From the NCBI GenBank assembly GCA_019637095.1, contig JAHBWG010000082.1, positions 1-41,979 on the forward strand: a stretch of DNA of 41,979 nucleotides, given 5' to 3'. A model generated the notes under the pieces. It had not been told where the DNA came from. It saw only the letters and a list, made by a program, of their open reading frames with translations, and searched no databases. Below are positions 24,915 to 34,417 of this stretch, piece by piece. The number at the start of each line of letters is the position of its first letter. The stretch's first letter is position 1. The position numbers and the translations under genes are program-made. Source of the DNA: Sandaracinaceae bacterium. Lineage in GTDB: Bacteria; Myxococcota_A; Polyangia; Polyangiales; Sandaracinaceae.

Positions 24915-25849
24915 GCCGGCTCACCGTCTCGTTCGCGCTCGCCGCGCTCGCCGCGCTGGCGGCACTCGCCGGCGCGACCTCGGCGCGCGCGCAGGACGCG
25001 AGCGGCGACGAAGACGCGAGCCCGCCGTCGAGCGCATCGCGCGCGTCGGGCGCGTCGAGCACCTCGAGCGCATCGAGCGCGTCGGGCGCGTCGAGCACCT
25101 CGAGCGCATCGAGCGCGTCGGGCGCGTCGAGCACCTCGAGCGCTACGAGCGCTTCGAGCGCATCGAGCCCGTCGCGGGCGCCGACGCCGGCATCTTCGCC
25201 GGCCGCGTCGGCACCGCCCGCGCGCGAGCGCGCGGCCGACGGAGCCGCGGCGCGCGAAGAGGACGAGCCGGCGCGGCGGCGGAGCGACGACGACCCCTAC
25301 GACTTCCTCTGGATCGAGCTGTCTGGCGCGCTCTCGTACGTGGACCTGCGCGCGCTGAACGCCGACAACTACTACCCCGAGTTCGTGCGGCTCTCCGGCA
25401 TGGGTCCGGCGGGGAGCCTCGCGGTCGGGTTCCGCGTCTCGTTCTTCGCCGCCGGCGTCCGCGCGACGCTCGCGCACTATGGCGACGGGTTCGACGTCGG
25501 CACGGCGGTCGGCGAGATCACGCTCATGCTCCCGACGCCGGTCGTGAAGCCGTACCTCCGCGTCGGGTTCGGCCTCGGCTGGCACGGCGACTCCGACTTC
25601 CGCGCGCCCGCGAACAGCCAGACCACCGTGTTCGGCTTCGCGTTCACCGGCGCCGCCGGCCTCGACATCTACCTCGCCGAGTGGTTTTCGATCGGCGCGG
25701 CGTTCGGCCTCGACATCCTCAACATGAGCCGCCAGCGGCTGAGCGAGCCGATCGATCCCGCCGACGCGGGGACCGTCTCGTTCGAGGAGACCGGCGACGC
25801 CGTCGGCATCCAGATCCGCGGCCAGGCCGGCGTCACCTTCCGCTTCTGA
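24911..25849 (+). CDS. Outer-membrane beta-barrel protein with Ser/Ala repeat linker
   Basis: 312 residues. The signal peptide (about 1-27, cleaved near ARA-Q) is followed by a low-complexity region (about 30-115) of Ser, Ala, Gly and Thr, including three 12-residue repeats, then a charged stretch. The C-terminal 185 residues alternate polar and aromatic or hydrophobic residues and end VTFRF. A terminal Phe is the usual signal recognised by the BAM complex. It is probably an 8-strand barrel; the function is unknown. The start is GTG inside the yacG stop codon. A TPR gene follows after 5 nt. Confidence 0.75.
   Translation: MSRLTVSFALAALAALAALAGATSARAQDASGDEDASPPSSASRASGASSTSSASSASGASSTSSASSASGASSTSSATSASSASSPSRAPTPASSPAASAPPARERAADGAAAREEDEPARRRSDDDPYDFLWIELSGALSYVDLRALNADNYYPEFVRLSGMGPAGSLAVGFRVSFFAAGVRATLAHYGDGFDVGTAVGEITLMLPTPVVKPYLRVGFGLGWHGDSDFRAPANSQTTVFGFAFTGAAGLDIYLAEWFSIGAAFGLDILNMSRQRLSEPIDPADAGTVSFEETGDAVGIQIRGQAGVTFRF
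25043..25150 (+). repeat. Three tandem 36-bp repeats in the beta-barrel gene
   Basis: Units run 25043-25078, 25079-25114 and 25115-25150. The first two are identical and the third differs at two bases near its end. Each codes for 12 residues (ASGASSTSSASS). The unit is a multiple of three, so copy-number change would keep the frame and only alter linker length. Confidence 0.85.
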
Positions 25850-25854
25850 GCCCC

Positions 25855-27021
25855 GTGGGTTGGCTCGACGGCATCCTGTTCCGCTCGCGCCGTCGGCGCG
25901 AGGCGCGCCGCAAGAAGCAAGAGACGTTGCAGGCTGCGCTCGACGCCGAGGGCCCCGACGCGGTCTGGCCGGCGCTGGTCGCCGCGCTCGAGGAGGACCC
26001 CGAGGACGAGGCGCTCTACCGCGTCGCGGGGCGGGCGCTCCTCTCGGGCGACGCGCGCCGCGTCGGCGAGCTCTTCGATCGCGCGGCCGACGCGCCGCAC
26101 GATCCGCAGCGCCGCTTCGAGCTCGGCAGCGCGCTGCTCGCCGAAGGCGAGGCGGAGGCGGCGGCCGCGGTGCTCGAGGGCGCGCTCGCGCTCGCCCCGT
26201 TCGACGCGGTCGTGCGCAGCGAGCTCGCGCTCGCGCACGCGCGGAGCGGGCGGCCCGCGAAGGTGCGCGCGACGCTCGCGCTCCACCCCTGCCTCGGCGA
26301 CGACCCGGGCGCGCTCTTCGAGCTCGCGTGGGCCTCGCTCCTCGAGGGCGACCTCGACACCGCCGAGCGCGCAGGCCACGAGCTCCACGGGGCCCCGGTG
26401 CTCCGCCACAAGCTCGAGCTCGCGCTCGACCGCGCACGCGCCGGCCCTTTGATGCACGACGCGCGCGACTACTACTTCGTCGAGCACGGCGGGGTGCTGC
26501 TCGACGGCGCGGGTCCGCTCGGCGGCCGCTACGCCACGCTCGACGCCGACGCCGCGTGGATGGCGCAGGCGATCGCCGACGCGGGCGCGGTGCTCGAGCG
26601 CCTCGTACCATCGCCCCGCCGCGTCGTGGCGATCGACGACGCGCACGCGGAGCTCGCGCAGGCGCTGGCGCGCGCGTGCCGCGGCGCGCTCGTCGCCGCG
26701 GGCCGCGGGCGGCTGCCCTCGGCGATCGTCCCGCTCTGGTCGGCCGCGTCGCTCGAGGCGCTCGCCCCCGAGAGCCGGCGGGCGCCGGAGCTCTGGCTCT
26801 TCGCGCTGACCGCGGACCACCGGCGCACGATCGCGCGCGCGCCCGAGCTCGTCGGCGCGTTCGCGCGCGAGGTCACGCTCGCGCGCGGGCCGCTGCCCGA
26901 GGCGCTCCCCGCGCCCTCCTCGACGATCCTCGACTTCGTGGAGTCGCGCCGCGCGTACCTGCCGCCGCGAGGCGAGCGGGTCCCGACCGCGTACGTCCCC
27001 GACGCGCCGCTCCCGCGATGA
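25855..27021 (+). CDS. TPR-like protein of unknown function
   Basis: 388 residues from a GTG at 25855. A basic N-terminus (FRSRRRREARRKKQE) is followed by Ala/Leu/Arg-rich helical repeats resembling TPR (about 25-190). A separate alpha/beta region (about 195-388) contains GRYATLDADAAWMAQAIADAGAVL and RRVVAIDDAHAELAQALA. I do not recognise the second region. No signal peptide or membrane helix is seen, so it is cytoplasmic. It lies 5 nt after the barrel gene, in an operon yacG-barrel-TPR of apparently mixed roles. Confidence 0.65.
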   Translation: MGWLDGILFRSRRRREARRKKQETLQAALDAEGPDAVWPALVAALEEDPEDEALYRVAGRALLSGDARRVGELFDRAADAPHDPQRRFELGSALLAEGEAEAAAAVLEGALALAPFDAVVRSELALAHARSGRPAKVRATLALHPCLGDDPGALFELAWASLLEGDLDTAERAGHELHGAPVLRHKLELALDRARAGPLMHDARDYYFVEHGGVLLDGAGPLGGRYATLDADAAWMAQAIADAGAVLERLVPSPRRVVAIDDAHAELAQALARACRGALVAAGRGRLPSAIVPLWSAASLEALAPESRRAPELWLFALTADHRRTIARAPELVGAFAREVTLARGPLPEALPAPSSTILDFVESRRAYLPPRGERVPTAYVPDAPLPR

Positions 27022-27148
27022 GTCTTCGAAAGGGGCTGCGCCGTGCGCCACCGAGATGAATCGCGCGAAGCCGCGAAAGTCGCCGAGAGGTCTCGGCCAA
27101 CCGCGATCGCTGCGCGATGAGCTGGCCTCGACCCGCCTGGAGCGCCCC

Positions 27149-27177
27149 TCGACGCGCGCGGGCTTCACCCCCATACT
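27149..27177 (+). promoter_or_regulatory. Promoter upstream of the MFS gene
   Basis: TCGACG (27149-27154), a 17-bp spacer, CATACT (27172-27177), then 7 nt to GTG at 27185 and ATG at 27188. The frame from there meets a TGA at 27209-27211. No other gene lies in 27022-27250. Confidence 0.4.
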
Positions 27178-27250
27178 CCAGCGCGTGATGCACTTCACCG
27201 AACGAATCTGACCGAGGGCCGCGCGCCGCGTCGGGCTCGCGCTCCTCGCG

Positions 27251-28387
27251 GTGTTCTTCCTCGACGAGCTCGGCTCGGGCTTCGCGCCCGCCGCGGCGCC
27301 GTTGATCACGCTCGACCACGGCGTGGACGCGGGCCGCGGCGCCGGCGGATTGCTGGCGGCGTTCTACGGCCTCGCGCTCCTGGTGGAGCCCTCGCTGTTG
27401 CGTTGGAGCGAGCGCTTCCGCGTGCGGCGCTGGCTCGTCGCGTGGCTCGCCGCGCTCGGCGCGGTGCTCCTCGGCGCGGCGCTCACGCAGAGCTACTGGC
27501 TCTTGCTCGTGGTGCTGGCGCTCTACGGCCCCGTCTCGGGCGCGGTGACCTCCGTCGCCGAGGGCACGCTGGTCGAGGCCACGCCGGACGCGCGCGAGCG
27601 GACGATGTCGCGGATCATGCTCGCGGGCGGGCTCGGCGACCTGGCGGTGCCCGCGGTGCTCGCCGCGCTCGCCACGCTCGGGGGCGGCTGGCGCGGCGCC
27701 CACGCGCTCGCCGCGGCCGTCGCCGTCGTGTTGGCGGTCGGCCTCTGGCACGCGCGCTCGCTCGACCGCCGCGTCGCGAGCGCGGACGACGACGAGGACG
27801 AGGCGCCCGACCCGCCCCGGCTGCGCGATGCCGCGCGCGATCCGCGCGTCGCGGGCTGGGTGCTCGCGAGCGCGGCGACGAACCTGATGGACGAGGTGAT
27901 GTCCGCGTTCACCGCGGTGCACGTCTACGCGCACGTGACCCGGGATCCGGCGGAGCTCGCGGTCGCGGCGGGCGCGTGGATCGCCGGGGGCCTCGCGGGC
28001 GTCGCGATCCTCGAGCGGGCGCTCGCGCGCGCGGCTCCGGTGGCGCCGATGCGCGCGCTGCTCGTCACCGGCGCGCTGGGGCTCGCCGCGTTCGCCGCCC
28101 TGCTCGCCGCGCGCGACCTCGCCTGGGCGTGCGTCGCGCTCGCCGTGCTCGGCGCCGCGGTCTCGACCTACTACCCGATCGTGCACGCGCGCGCCTACGC
28201 GGCCCTGCCCGGCCACCCGGGCGTGGTCAACGGACTCGTGGCGGTGTGCTCCCCGCTCGAGCTCGCCGCGCCGCTCGCGCTCGGCCTGCTCGTCGATCGC
28301 GCCGGATCGGCCAGCGCGCTCGCCGTCCTCGCGCTCGTCCCCGCCGCGATGGTCGTCGTCGCGCTGCGCGCGAAGGACGGGCGGTGA
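27251..28387 (+). CDS. MFS-type transporter, N-terminus interrupted by an in-frame TGA
   Basis: 378 residues from GTG 27251, with about 11-12 hydrophobic segments, a gap of charged residues near the middle (ADDDEDEAPDPPR, about 178-190) and the general layout of a major facilitator protein. The substrate is unknown. The first helix seems to begin before this start. Upstream, in the same frame, the codons give PRAARRVGLALLAV directly before FFLDELG. Further up are GTG 27185 and ATG 27188 at the right distance from a promoter, but a TGA at 27209 separates them. The gene may therefore be a recent pseudogene, use the shorter start, or contain a sequence error. It converges on hemE. Confidence 0.7.
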   Translation: MFFLDELGSGFAPAAAPLITLDHGVDAGRGAGGLLAAFYGLALLVEPSLLRWSERFRVRRWLVAWLAALGAVLLGAALTQSYWLLLVVLALYGPVSGAVTSVAEGTLVEATPDARERTMSRIMLAGGLGDLAVPAVLAALATLGGGWRGAHALAAAVAVVLAVGLWHARSLDRRVASADDDEDEAPDPPRLRDAARDPRVAGWVLASAATNLMDEVMSAFTAVHVYAHVTRDPAELAVAAGAWIAGGLAGVAILERALARAAPVAPMRALLVTGALGLAAFAALLAARDLAWACVALAVLGAAVSTYYPIVHARAYAALPGHPGVVNGLVAVCSPLELAAPLALGLLVDRAGSASALAVLALVPAAMVVVALRAKDGR

Positions 28388-28395
28388 CGGGAAGG

Positions 28396-29442
28396 CTACC
28401 GCTGGGAGCGCTCGTGCACGAAGTCGACGAGCGCCTGGACCTGCGGCACCTCGGACCAGCGCAAGAGACCGTGCCCCAGGTTGAACACGTGTCCGGGCCG
28501 GCCCGCCGCCTCGTCGAGCACCGCCTGCGCCTGCTCGAACATCACCTCGCGCGGCGCGAGCACGGTGAGCGGATCGAGGTTGCCCTGCACGCCGACGTCG
28601 TGGCCGACGCGCGACCAGGCGTCGTCGAGCCCGATGCGCCAGTCGACGCTGACGACGTCGCCGCCCGCCTCGCGGATGAGCGGCAACAGCGCCGGGTTGC
28701 CTTGCCCGAAGTGGATCGCCGGGACGCCGCGCGCGCGCACGCGCTCGAAGATCGGCGCGACGTGCGGGAGCACGTAGCGGCGGTAGTCCGCCGGCCCGAG
28801 CGCGCCGACCCACGAGTCGAAGAGCTGCACCGCATGCACGCCCGCGTCGATCTGCGCCTCGAGGTAGTCCGCCACCGCGCCGGAGATCTTCGCCATGAGC
28901 GCGTTCCAAGCGCCCTCGTCGCCGTACATCAGGCCCTTGCAGAAGCGGTAGTCGCGCGAGCCCCCGCCCTCGATCGCGTAGGACGCGAGCGTGAACGGCG
29001 CGCCCGCGAACCCGATGAGCGGGACGCCGCGCGGCTCGAGCTCCGCGACGATGAGCCGCACCGCGTCGGTCACGTAGCCGAGCGAGGCGCCGACGTCGAT
29101 GGACGCGGCGATCGCGTCGATGTCCGCGTTCGTCCGCACCGGCTCCTCGATCACCGGGCCGTGCCCCGCGTCGAAGTGGAACCCGACCCCGAGCGGCTCG
29201 AGGATCAAGAGGATGTCCGCGAACAGGATCGCGGCGTCCACGCCGAGCTGGTTCACCGCGTGGACGGTGACCTCGCAGGCGAGATCGGGACGCCGGCAGA
29301 GCTCGAGGAAGCCGACCTTCTCGCGGATCGCCTGGTACTCGGCCTGATAGCGCCCCGCCTGCCGCATCAGCCAGATCGGCGTGTACGGCGTGGGCTCGCG
29401 GCGGCAGGCCTTGAGGAAGACGGAGTCCTGGATGGCGCTCAT
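28396..29442 (-). CDS. hemE: Uroporphyrinogen decarboxylase
   Basis: 348 residues, the normal length. The motifs PIWLMRQAGRY (substrate arginines), LFADILLILEPLG, GFAGAPFTLASY and FDSWVGALG are all present, as is HFGQGN near the C-terminal end. The enzyme removes four carboxyl groups from uroporphyrinogen III to give coproporphyrinogen III in cytoplasmic haem synthesis. No other hem gene is nearby. The CapA-like gene lies 10 nt upstream on the same strand, so hemE may be read from that promoter. Confidence 0.97.
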   Translation of the reverse strand: MSAIQDSVFLKACRREPTPYTPIWLMRQAGRYQAEYQAIREKVGFLELCRRPDLACEVTVHAVNQLGVDAAILFADILLILEPLGVGFHFDAGHGPVIEEPVRTNADIDAIAASIDVGASLGYVTDAVRLIVAELEPRGVPLIGFAGAPFTLASYAIEGGGSRDYRFCKGLMYGDEGAWNALMAKISGAVADYLEAQIDAGVHAVQLFDSWVGALGPADYRRYVLPHVAPIFERVRARGVPAIHFGQGNPALLPLIREAGGDVVSVDWRIGLDDAWSRVGHDVGVQGNLDPLTVLAPREVMFEQAQAVLDEAAGRPGHVFNLGHGLLRWSEVPQVQALVDFVHERSQR

Positions 29443-29452
29443 CGCCGGGACT

Positions 29453-30616
29453 CTACAGCAGGTTCACCACGGGCCCGAGCACCGCTTCGATCGCCGCGCG
29501 GCGCTCCGCCCGCAGCGCGTCGTCGTCCACGTCGCGGTGAGGCAGGACGCGCACGTCGGGCGGCACGCGGCGGCGCTCCACGTCCCAGTGGTTGTTGTGC
29601 GTCCAGAGCGGGATGGCCTCGACGCCGCCGATCGCGACGCGGCCGTCGCGCAGCTCGAGGCCCGCGCGCAGCCACACGCCGTCGCGCGTCGCCGGCTCGC
29701 GCAGCGGGAGCTCCGCGGACCGCTCGCGCACCCCGCGCCGGTAGAGGTAGCCCTGGTTCGAGACGAGGTTGCCGAGGCTGTAGACGACGAGCGCCTCGCC
29801 GCGCGGGGAAGACACGCGCTCCACGCGCTGGAGCACGTGGGGCCCGTGGCCGAGCACGAGGTCGGCGCCGTGGCGCACGAGCGCCGCGGCGGCGCTGCGC
29901 TGCTCGCTGCGGTCGTCGTGGCGGTAGCCCAGGCCCCAGTGCATCGAGGCCACGACGAGGTCCGCGCGCGCTCGCGCGCGCTCGAGCGCCCGGCGCGCGC
30001 GCCGCTCGTCCCACGTCGCGACGCGCAGCGGCGGCCGGCGCGTGCCCGGGTGACCCTGCAGCACGTCGGTGAACGCGACGAAGGCGACGCGGACGCCGGC
30101 GCGCTCGATCACGATCGGGCCCGGCGCGTCCTCCTCGTCGGGCGCGGCGCCGACGGACGCGATGCCCGCGGCCTCGAGCGCGGCGACCGTCTCGACGAGG
30201 CCCTCCGCGCGCTGGTCCCACGCGTGGTTGTTCGCGACGCTGAGCACGTCGATGCCCGCGCGCGCGAGCGCGCCCGCCGCCTCGGGCGGCGCGCCGAGCC
30301 GCGGCGGGTCTCCGCGCATCGGCGCGTGCTCCGTGGAGAGCGGCGTCTCGAGGTTCGCGAACGCGATCTCCGCGTCGGTCACGATCGAGCGCAGCCCCGA
30401 GAGCGTGTGGTCGAACCCGCCGCTCGCGCGCGCCGAGGCGACCACGCGGGTGTGGAAGAGCACGTCGCCGCTCGCGCCGATCACCACCCGCCGCGCGGCG
30501 GCCGGCTGCGCGCGCCCGCGCGCGACGGCCGCGGCGAGGCAGCCGAGCGCGAGCAGCAGCGCGGCCCGATGGATCGCGCGAACGGCGCGGCGCGCAGACG
30601 GCATCGCGACCGGCAT
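29453..30616 (-). CDS. CapA-family metallophosphatase-like protein
   Basis: 387 residues. A basic N-terminus and hydrophobic segment (about 15-33) export or anchor it. The CapA/PgsA fold is shown by GASGDVLFH (about 48-55), NLETPLS (88-94), SVANNHAWDQ (126-135), MHWGLGY and LGHGPHVLQ. The Asp, Glu, His and Asn in these motifs correspond to the metal site of calcineurin-like enzymes. In Bacillus, CapA takes part in poly-gamma-glutamate export, but many distant homologues have no proven role and no capBC genes are near. Start 30616 is chosen for the signal segment; ATG 30604 is also possible. Confidence 0.82.
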   Translation of the reverse strand: MPVAMPSARRAVRAIHRAALLLALGCLAAAVARGRAQPAAARRVVIGASGDVLFHTRVVASARASGGFDHTLSGLRSIVTDAEIAFANLETPLSTEHAPMRGDPPRLGAPPEAAGALARAGIDVLSVANNHAWDQRAEGLVETVAALEAAGIASVGAAPDEEDAPGPIVIERAGVRVAFVAFTDVLQGHPGTRRPPLRVATWDERRARRALERARARADLVVASMHWGLGYRHDDRSEQRSAAAALVRHGADLVLGHGPHVLQRVERVSSPRGEALVVYSLGNLVSNQGYLYRRGVRERSAELPLREPATRDGVWLRAGLELRDGRVAIGGVEAIPLWTHNNHWDVERRRVPPDVRVLPHRDVDDDALRAERRAAIEAVLGPVVNLL

Positions 30617-30652
30617 GGCGCGAGGGTGTCGCCATCTGGCCGATTCCGCCAG

Positions 30653-30681
30653 TTGTCGCGCGCTCGGCGGTGCTCTAGCTT
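30653..30681 (+). promoter_or_regulatory. Promoter of the Fn3 lipoprotein; -10 ends 6 nt before GTG
   Basis: TTGTCG (30653-30658), a 17-bp spacer, TAGCTT (30676-30681), GGCGCC, then GTG at 30688. No Shine-Dalgarno can fit, so the message would be leaderless. Confidence 0.55.
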
Positions 30682-30687
30682 GGCGCC

Positions 30688-31809
30688 GTGAGCCGCCGGA
30701 CGGGACGCGCGATCGCGAGCACGGCGGCCCTCGCGCTCCTCGCGCTCGGGGCGCCGGGCTGCCTGCTCGACCGCAGCGGGACCGGGCCGATCGACGCCGG
30801 GCTCCGCCGCGACGCGGGGCTCGACGCCGGCGACGTCGGAGACGACGCCGGCGCACACGACGGCGGCGCGCCGCTCGAGGTGCCGGGTCCCCTCGTGGCG
30901 CCGACGTTCGCGGACATCGGCGAGGACACCGTGCGCGTCGAGTGGCGAGCGCCGGTCGGCGGCGGCGCGGTCGCGACGTACTCGGTCGAGCGCGCGCCGG
31001 ACGACGGAGAGCGCCCCGGCACGTTCGAGGAGATCGCCGCCGCGCTCACGGCGACGAGCTTCACCGACGCGCCCCTCGCCGCCGGCACGACGTACTGGTA
31101 CCGCGTGCGCGCGTCGAACGCGGCCGGCGCGGGCCCCTACTCCCCGCCGGCTGGCCTCACGACCCCGCGCCCCCCGCTCGGCCGCATCGTGCAGTCCGCG
31201 TTCGTCGAGGGGACCGACCCGACGGCGAGCTTCCCCGCGACGCCGGCGGAGGGGAGCCTGCTCCTCGCGGTCGGCTTCCACCGCCTCGATCACGCGGCGC
31301 CGCAGATCGACGGGTGGGACCACCGCCTCGAGCACTTCTTCCGGACGTCGGAGATGAACCGGCGCGGGATCACCGTCTGGGCGCGCATCGCCCAGGCCGG
31401 CGAGCCGCGCGACGTCCGCCTCCAGTGGTCGCCGGGCCGTCAATGTTCCTTGCTAATCGTGGAGATCGGCGTCCCCGCGGGCGCCACCGCGACGTTCCTC
31501 GCGAGCGTCGGCCGGAGCAGCGACGACGAGCGCGTCACCTCGCTCGACACCGCGCTCGGGCCGCTCGACGCGCGCGAGGCGCTGCTCGTGGGCGTGTTCG
31601 GCGCGCGCGACGGGACGTCGACCGAGGTAGCGTTCGACGGGCTCGACGAGGCGATCACCGCGCCGCTGCCGACAGAACAGGCGGACGCCGCGCGCGCCCT
31701 CGCGCTCGCGACGGGGCGCGTCGAGGGCGCGGTGACCCCCTCGACGGTCGTGTCGTGGGCGCCGCCGCGCCGCGCGACGATCGGGCTCCTCGCCTTCCGC
31801 GTCGAGTGA
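30688..31809 (+). CDS. Lipoprotein with fibronectin type III domain
   Basis: 373 residues. The signal peptide ends LGAPGC (Cys24), followed by an Asp/Gly/Ala linker (about 35-65). A fibronectin III domain spans about 68-160 (VEWRAPVGGGAVATYSVER, TTYWYRVRASNAAGAGPYS). The last 200 residues form a beta-rich domain of unknown type with two clear halves. Fn3 domains act as spacers or adhesive modules on cell surfaces. An AT-rich patch of codons (CAA-TGT-TCC-TTG-CTA near 31441) is out of character with the rest of the gene. It converges on folC with a 9-nt gap. Confidence 0.78.
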   Translation: MSRRTGRAIASTAALALLALGAPGCLLDRSGTGPIDAGLRRDAGLDAGDVGDDAGAHDGGAPLEVPGPLVAPTFADIGEDTVRVEWRAPVGGGAVATYSVERAPDDGERPGTFEEIAAALTATSFTDAPLAAGTTYWYRVRASNAAGAGPYSPPAGLTTPRPPLGRIVQSAFVEGTDPTASFPATPAEGSLLLAVGFHRLDHAAPQIDGWDHRLEHFFRTSEMNRRGITVWARIAQAGEPRDVRLQWSPGRQCSLLIVEIGVPAGATATFLASVGRSSDDERVTSLDTALGPLDAREALLVGVFGARDGTSTEVAFDGLDEAITAPLPTEQADAARALALATGRVEGAVTPSTVVSWAPPRRATIGLLAFRVE

Positions 31810-31818
31810 ACGCGCGCG

Positions 31819-33078
31819 CTACAGCGCGACCGGGGGATCGCCCTCGATCCCGAGCACCGCCGCGCGCGCCTCGGCGACGACGAAGAGGCTGCCCGCGACG
31901 ACGACGAGCCCCTCGGGGCCCGCGAGCGCGCGGGCGAGCGCGACCGCCTCGGGGACCGTCGGCGCGACGTGATCCCCGGGCGCCGCCATCTGGGCGGGAT
32001 CTTCGCTGCGGGCGAGCGCGGCGCGCGTCAACACGACGTGCTCGGTCGACTCGCGCAGCGCGCCGAGCATCGCGGGCCACTCCTTGTCGCGCATCGCGCC
32101 GAACACGAGGACGCGCGGACGCGCGGGCTCCGCCGCGTCGAGGTGCGCCCCGAGCGCCGCGACGCCGTCCGGGTTGTGCGCGCCATCGACGAGGACCGGG
32201 GGTGAGCCCGCGAGGCGCTCGAGCCGGCCCGGCCAGGACGCCTCGAGCGCGCGCGCGAGATCGACCCCGACCCCACGCTCCGAGAGGACCCCGAGCACAC
32301 CGACCGCGACGGCCGCGTTCTCTCGCTGGTGCGCGCCGGCGAGGCCGAGCGCGAGCGGCGGAGACGACCGCGCGCCCGCGCAGACGACGAGCGCTTCGGC
32401 GGGCCCCTCGCAGCGCGCGCGCACGAGCGGCGCGCCGAGCTCCTGCGCGACGCGCGTGATCACCGCGTCGGCCGCGGGCGCCTGCAGGCCCACCACGCAG
32501 GGGACCCCCGCGCGCAGGATCCCCGCCTTCTCGAAGGCGATCGAAGCGAGATCGTCGCCGAGCCACGCCTGGTGATCGAGCGCGATCCGGGTGAGCGCCG
32601 TGACGAGCGGCCGCGCGATCACGTTGGTCGCGTCGAGCCGCCCGCCGAGCCCGGTCTCGAGCACGGCGAGCGCGACGCCCTCGCGGCGGAACAGCTCGAA
32701 GGCGAGGACGGTCACCGCCTCGAAGAACGTGAGATCGAGCGCAGCGAGCGGCGCGCGGATCGCCTCCCACGCCTCGCGCACGCGCTCGCGCGCGAGGGGC
32801 GCACCGTCCACGCGGAAGCGCTCGGTCAGCGAGTGCAGGTGCGGCGATGTGTAGAGCCCGACGCGCCGGTCCGTCACGCCGTGGGCGATCATCGCGCACG
32901 TGCTGCCCTTGCCGTTCGTGCCGGCGACGTGCACGACGTCGAAGGCGCCGGCGGGCTCACCGATCGCGGCGAGCGCCGCCCGCACCCGCGCGAGCCCCGG
33001 CACGATCCCGCGCGGCACCGCCCGCGTGAGCTCCTCGAGGAGCGCCCGCCACGCCGCGTCGTCGCCGGCCGCGCCCAC
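31819..33078 (-). CDS. folC: Folylpolyglutamate / dihydrofolate synthase
   Basis: 419 residues, the usual length. The Mur-ligase-like ATP loop VHVAGTNGKGSTCAMIAH (about 49-66), SPHLHSLTERF, ETGLGGRLDATN and VDGAHNPDGVAAL are present. The enzyme adds glutamate to dihydropteroate and folates, retaining them in the cell. The start is GTG at 33078, one base after the accD stop codon. The accD-folC order is also found in E. coli and other proteobacteria, supporting co-expression of lipid and one-carbon synthesis. Confidence 0.95.
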   Translation of the reverse strand: MGAAGDDAAWRALLEELTRAVPRGIVPGLARVRAALAAIGEPAGAFDVVHVAGTNGKGSTCAMIAHGVTDRRVGLYTSPHLHSLTERFRVDGAPLARERVREAWEAIRAPLAALDLTFFEAVTVLAFELFRREGVALAVLETGLGGRLDATNVIARPLVTALTRIALDHQAWLGDDLASIAFEKAGILRAGVPCVVGLQAPAADAVITRVAQELGAPLVRARCEGPAEALVVCAGARSSPPLALGLAGAHQRENAAVAVGVLGVLSERGVGVDLARALEASWPGRLERLAGSPPVLVDGAHNPDGVAALGAHLDAAEPARPRVLVFGAMRDKEWPAMLGALRESTEHVVLTRAALARSEDPAQMAAPGDHVAPTVPEAVALARALAGPEGLVVVAGSLFVVAEARAAVLGIEGDPPVAL

Positions 33079-33079
33079 G

Positions 33080-33919
<840 letters not shown>

Positions 33920-33925
33920 GTCGGC

Positions 33926-33934
33926 GAGTTAGCA
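33926..33934 (-). promoter_or_regulatory. Extended -10-like TGCTAACTC, 6 nt before the accD GTG
   Basis: Minus strand TG-C-TAACTC, then GCCGAC, then GTG at 33919. The match to consensus is moderate. The 42-bp gap to the divergent thioesterase also holds a plus-strand TACGTT (33944-33949), 12 nt before that gene's ATG. Confidence 0.35.
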
Positions 33935-33961
33935 CGAGCGCGCTACGTTGAGCACCCGAGC

Positions 33962-34417
33962 ATGACGGTACGGTCCCCTTTTCGCACGACCCAGCGGGTC
34001 TACTTCGACGACCTCGACGCCCTGAACATCCTGCACAACGTGCGGTTTCTCTTGTTCATGGAGCGGGCGCGGGGCGAGCTGTTCAACGCGCTCGGCTTCC
34101 GCTGGGAGGACCCGGTCGAGATCAACCCGGACAAGTACCATGTCGTCGCCTCCCACCAGATCCGCTACCTGCGGCCAGTGCGCGGCGAGGGCGAGGTGCT
34201 CGTCGAGCTCACGCCCGTCCACCTCGGCCGCTCGAGCCTCTTGCTCTCCGCGGCCGTCCGCGGGATGCACGGCGACACCGTCTTCGCGGTCGGCGAGACC
34301 CGGCTCGTCCGCCTCGACCCCGCCGACGATCGGCCGTGCTCGTGGAGCGAGCGGTTCCGCGCCGCGATGGACCCGCTCGTCCGCCCCGATCAGCGCGCGA
34401 CGATCGCCGAGAGGTGA
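33962..34417 (+). CDS. Hotdog-fold acyl-CoA thioesterase (4HBT family)
   Basis: 151 residues. The N-terminal motif RVYFDDLDALNILHNVRFLLFMERAR (about 12-37) is the active-site helix of 4-hydroxybenzoyl-CoA thioesterase-like/YbgC proteins: an acidic residue followed by the N-x-x-x-F/Y-L/x-x-F-E pattern. The usual Gly-His of the motif reads Asn-Ile-Leu-His. The domain continues with YLRPVRGEGEVLVEL and ends with a 20-residue tail. It hydrolyses acyl-CoA or acyl-ACP thioesters; the chain specificity is unknown. The start is ATG 33962. Its 3' end overlaps pgeF by 28 nt on the opposite strand. Confidence 0.85.
   Translation: MTVRSPFRTTQRVYFDDLDALNILHNVRFLLFMERARGELFNALGFRWEDPVEINPDKYHVVASHQIRYLRPVRGEGEVLVELTPVHLGRSSLLLSAAVRGMHGDTVFAVGETRLVRLDPADDRPCSWSERFRAAMDPLVRPDQRATIAER

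Noticed and set aside
25043-25150. 36-bp direct repeats as CRISPR or mobile element
   Set aside because: The copies are contiguous without spacers and code for a Ser/Ala linker in a clear gene.
29453-30616. Capsule (poly-gamma-glutamate) locus from the CapA homologue
   Set aside because: No capB or capC neighbour exists; CapA-like proteins alone do not indicate a capsule.
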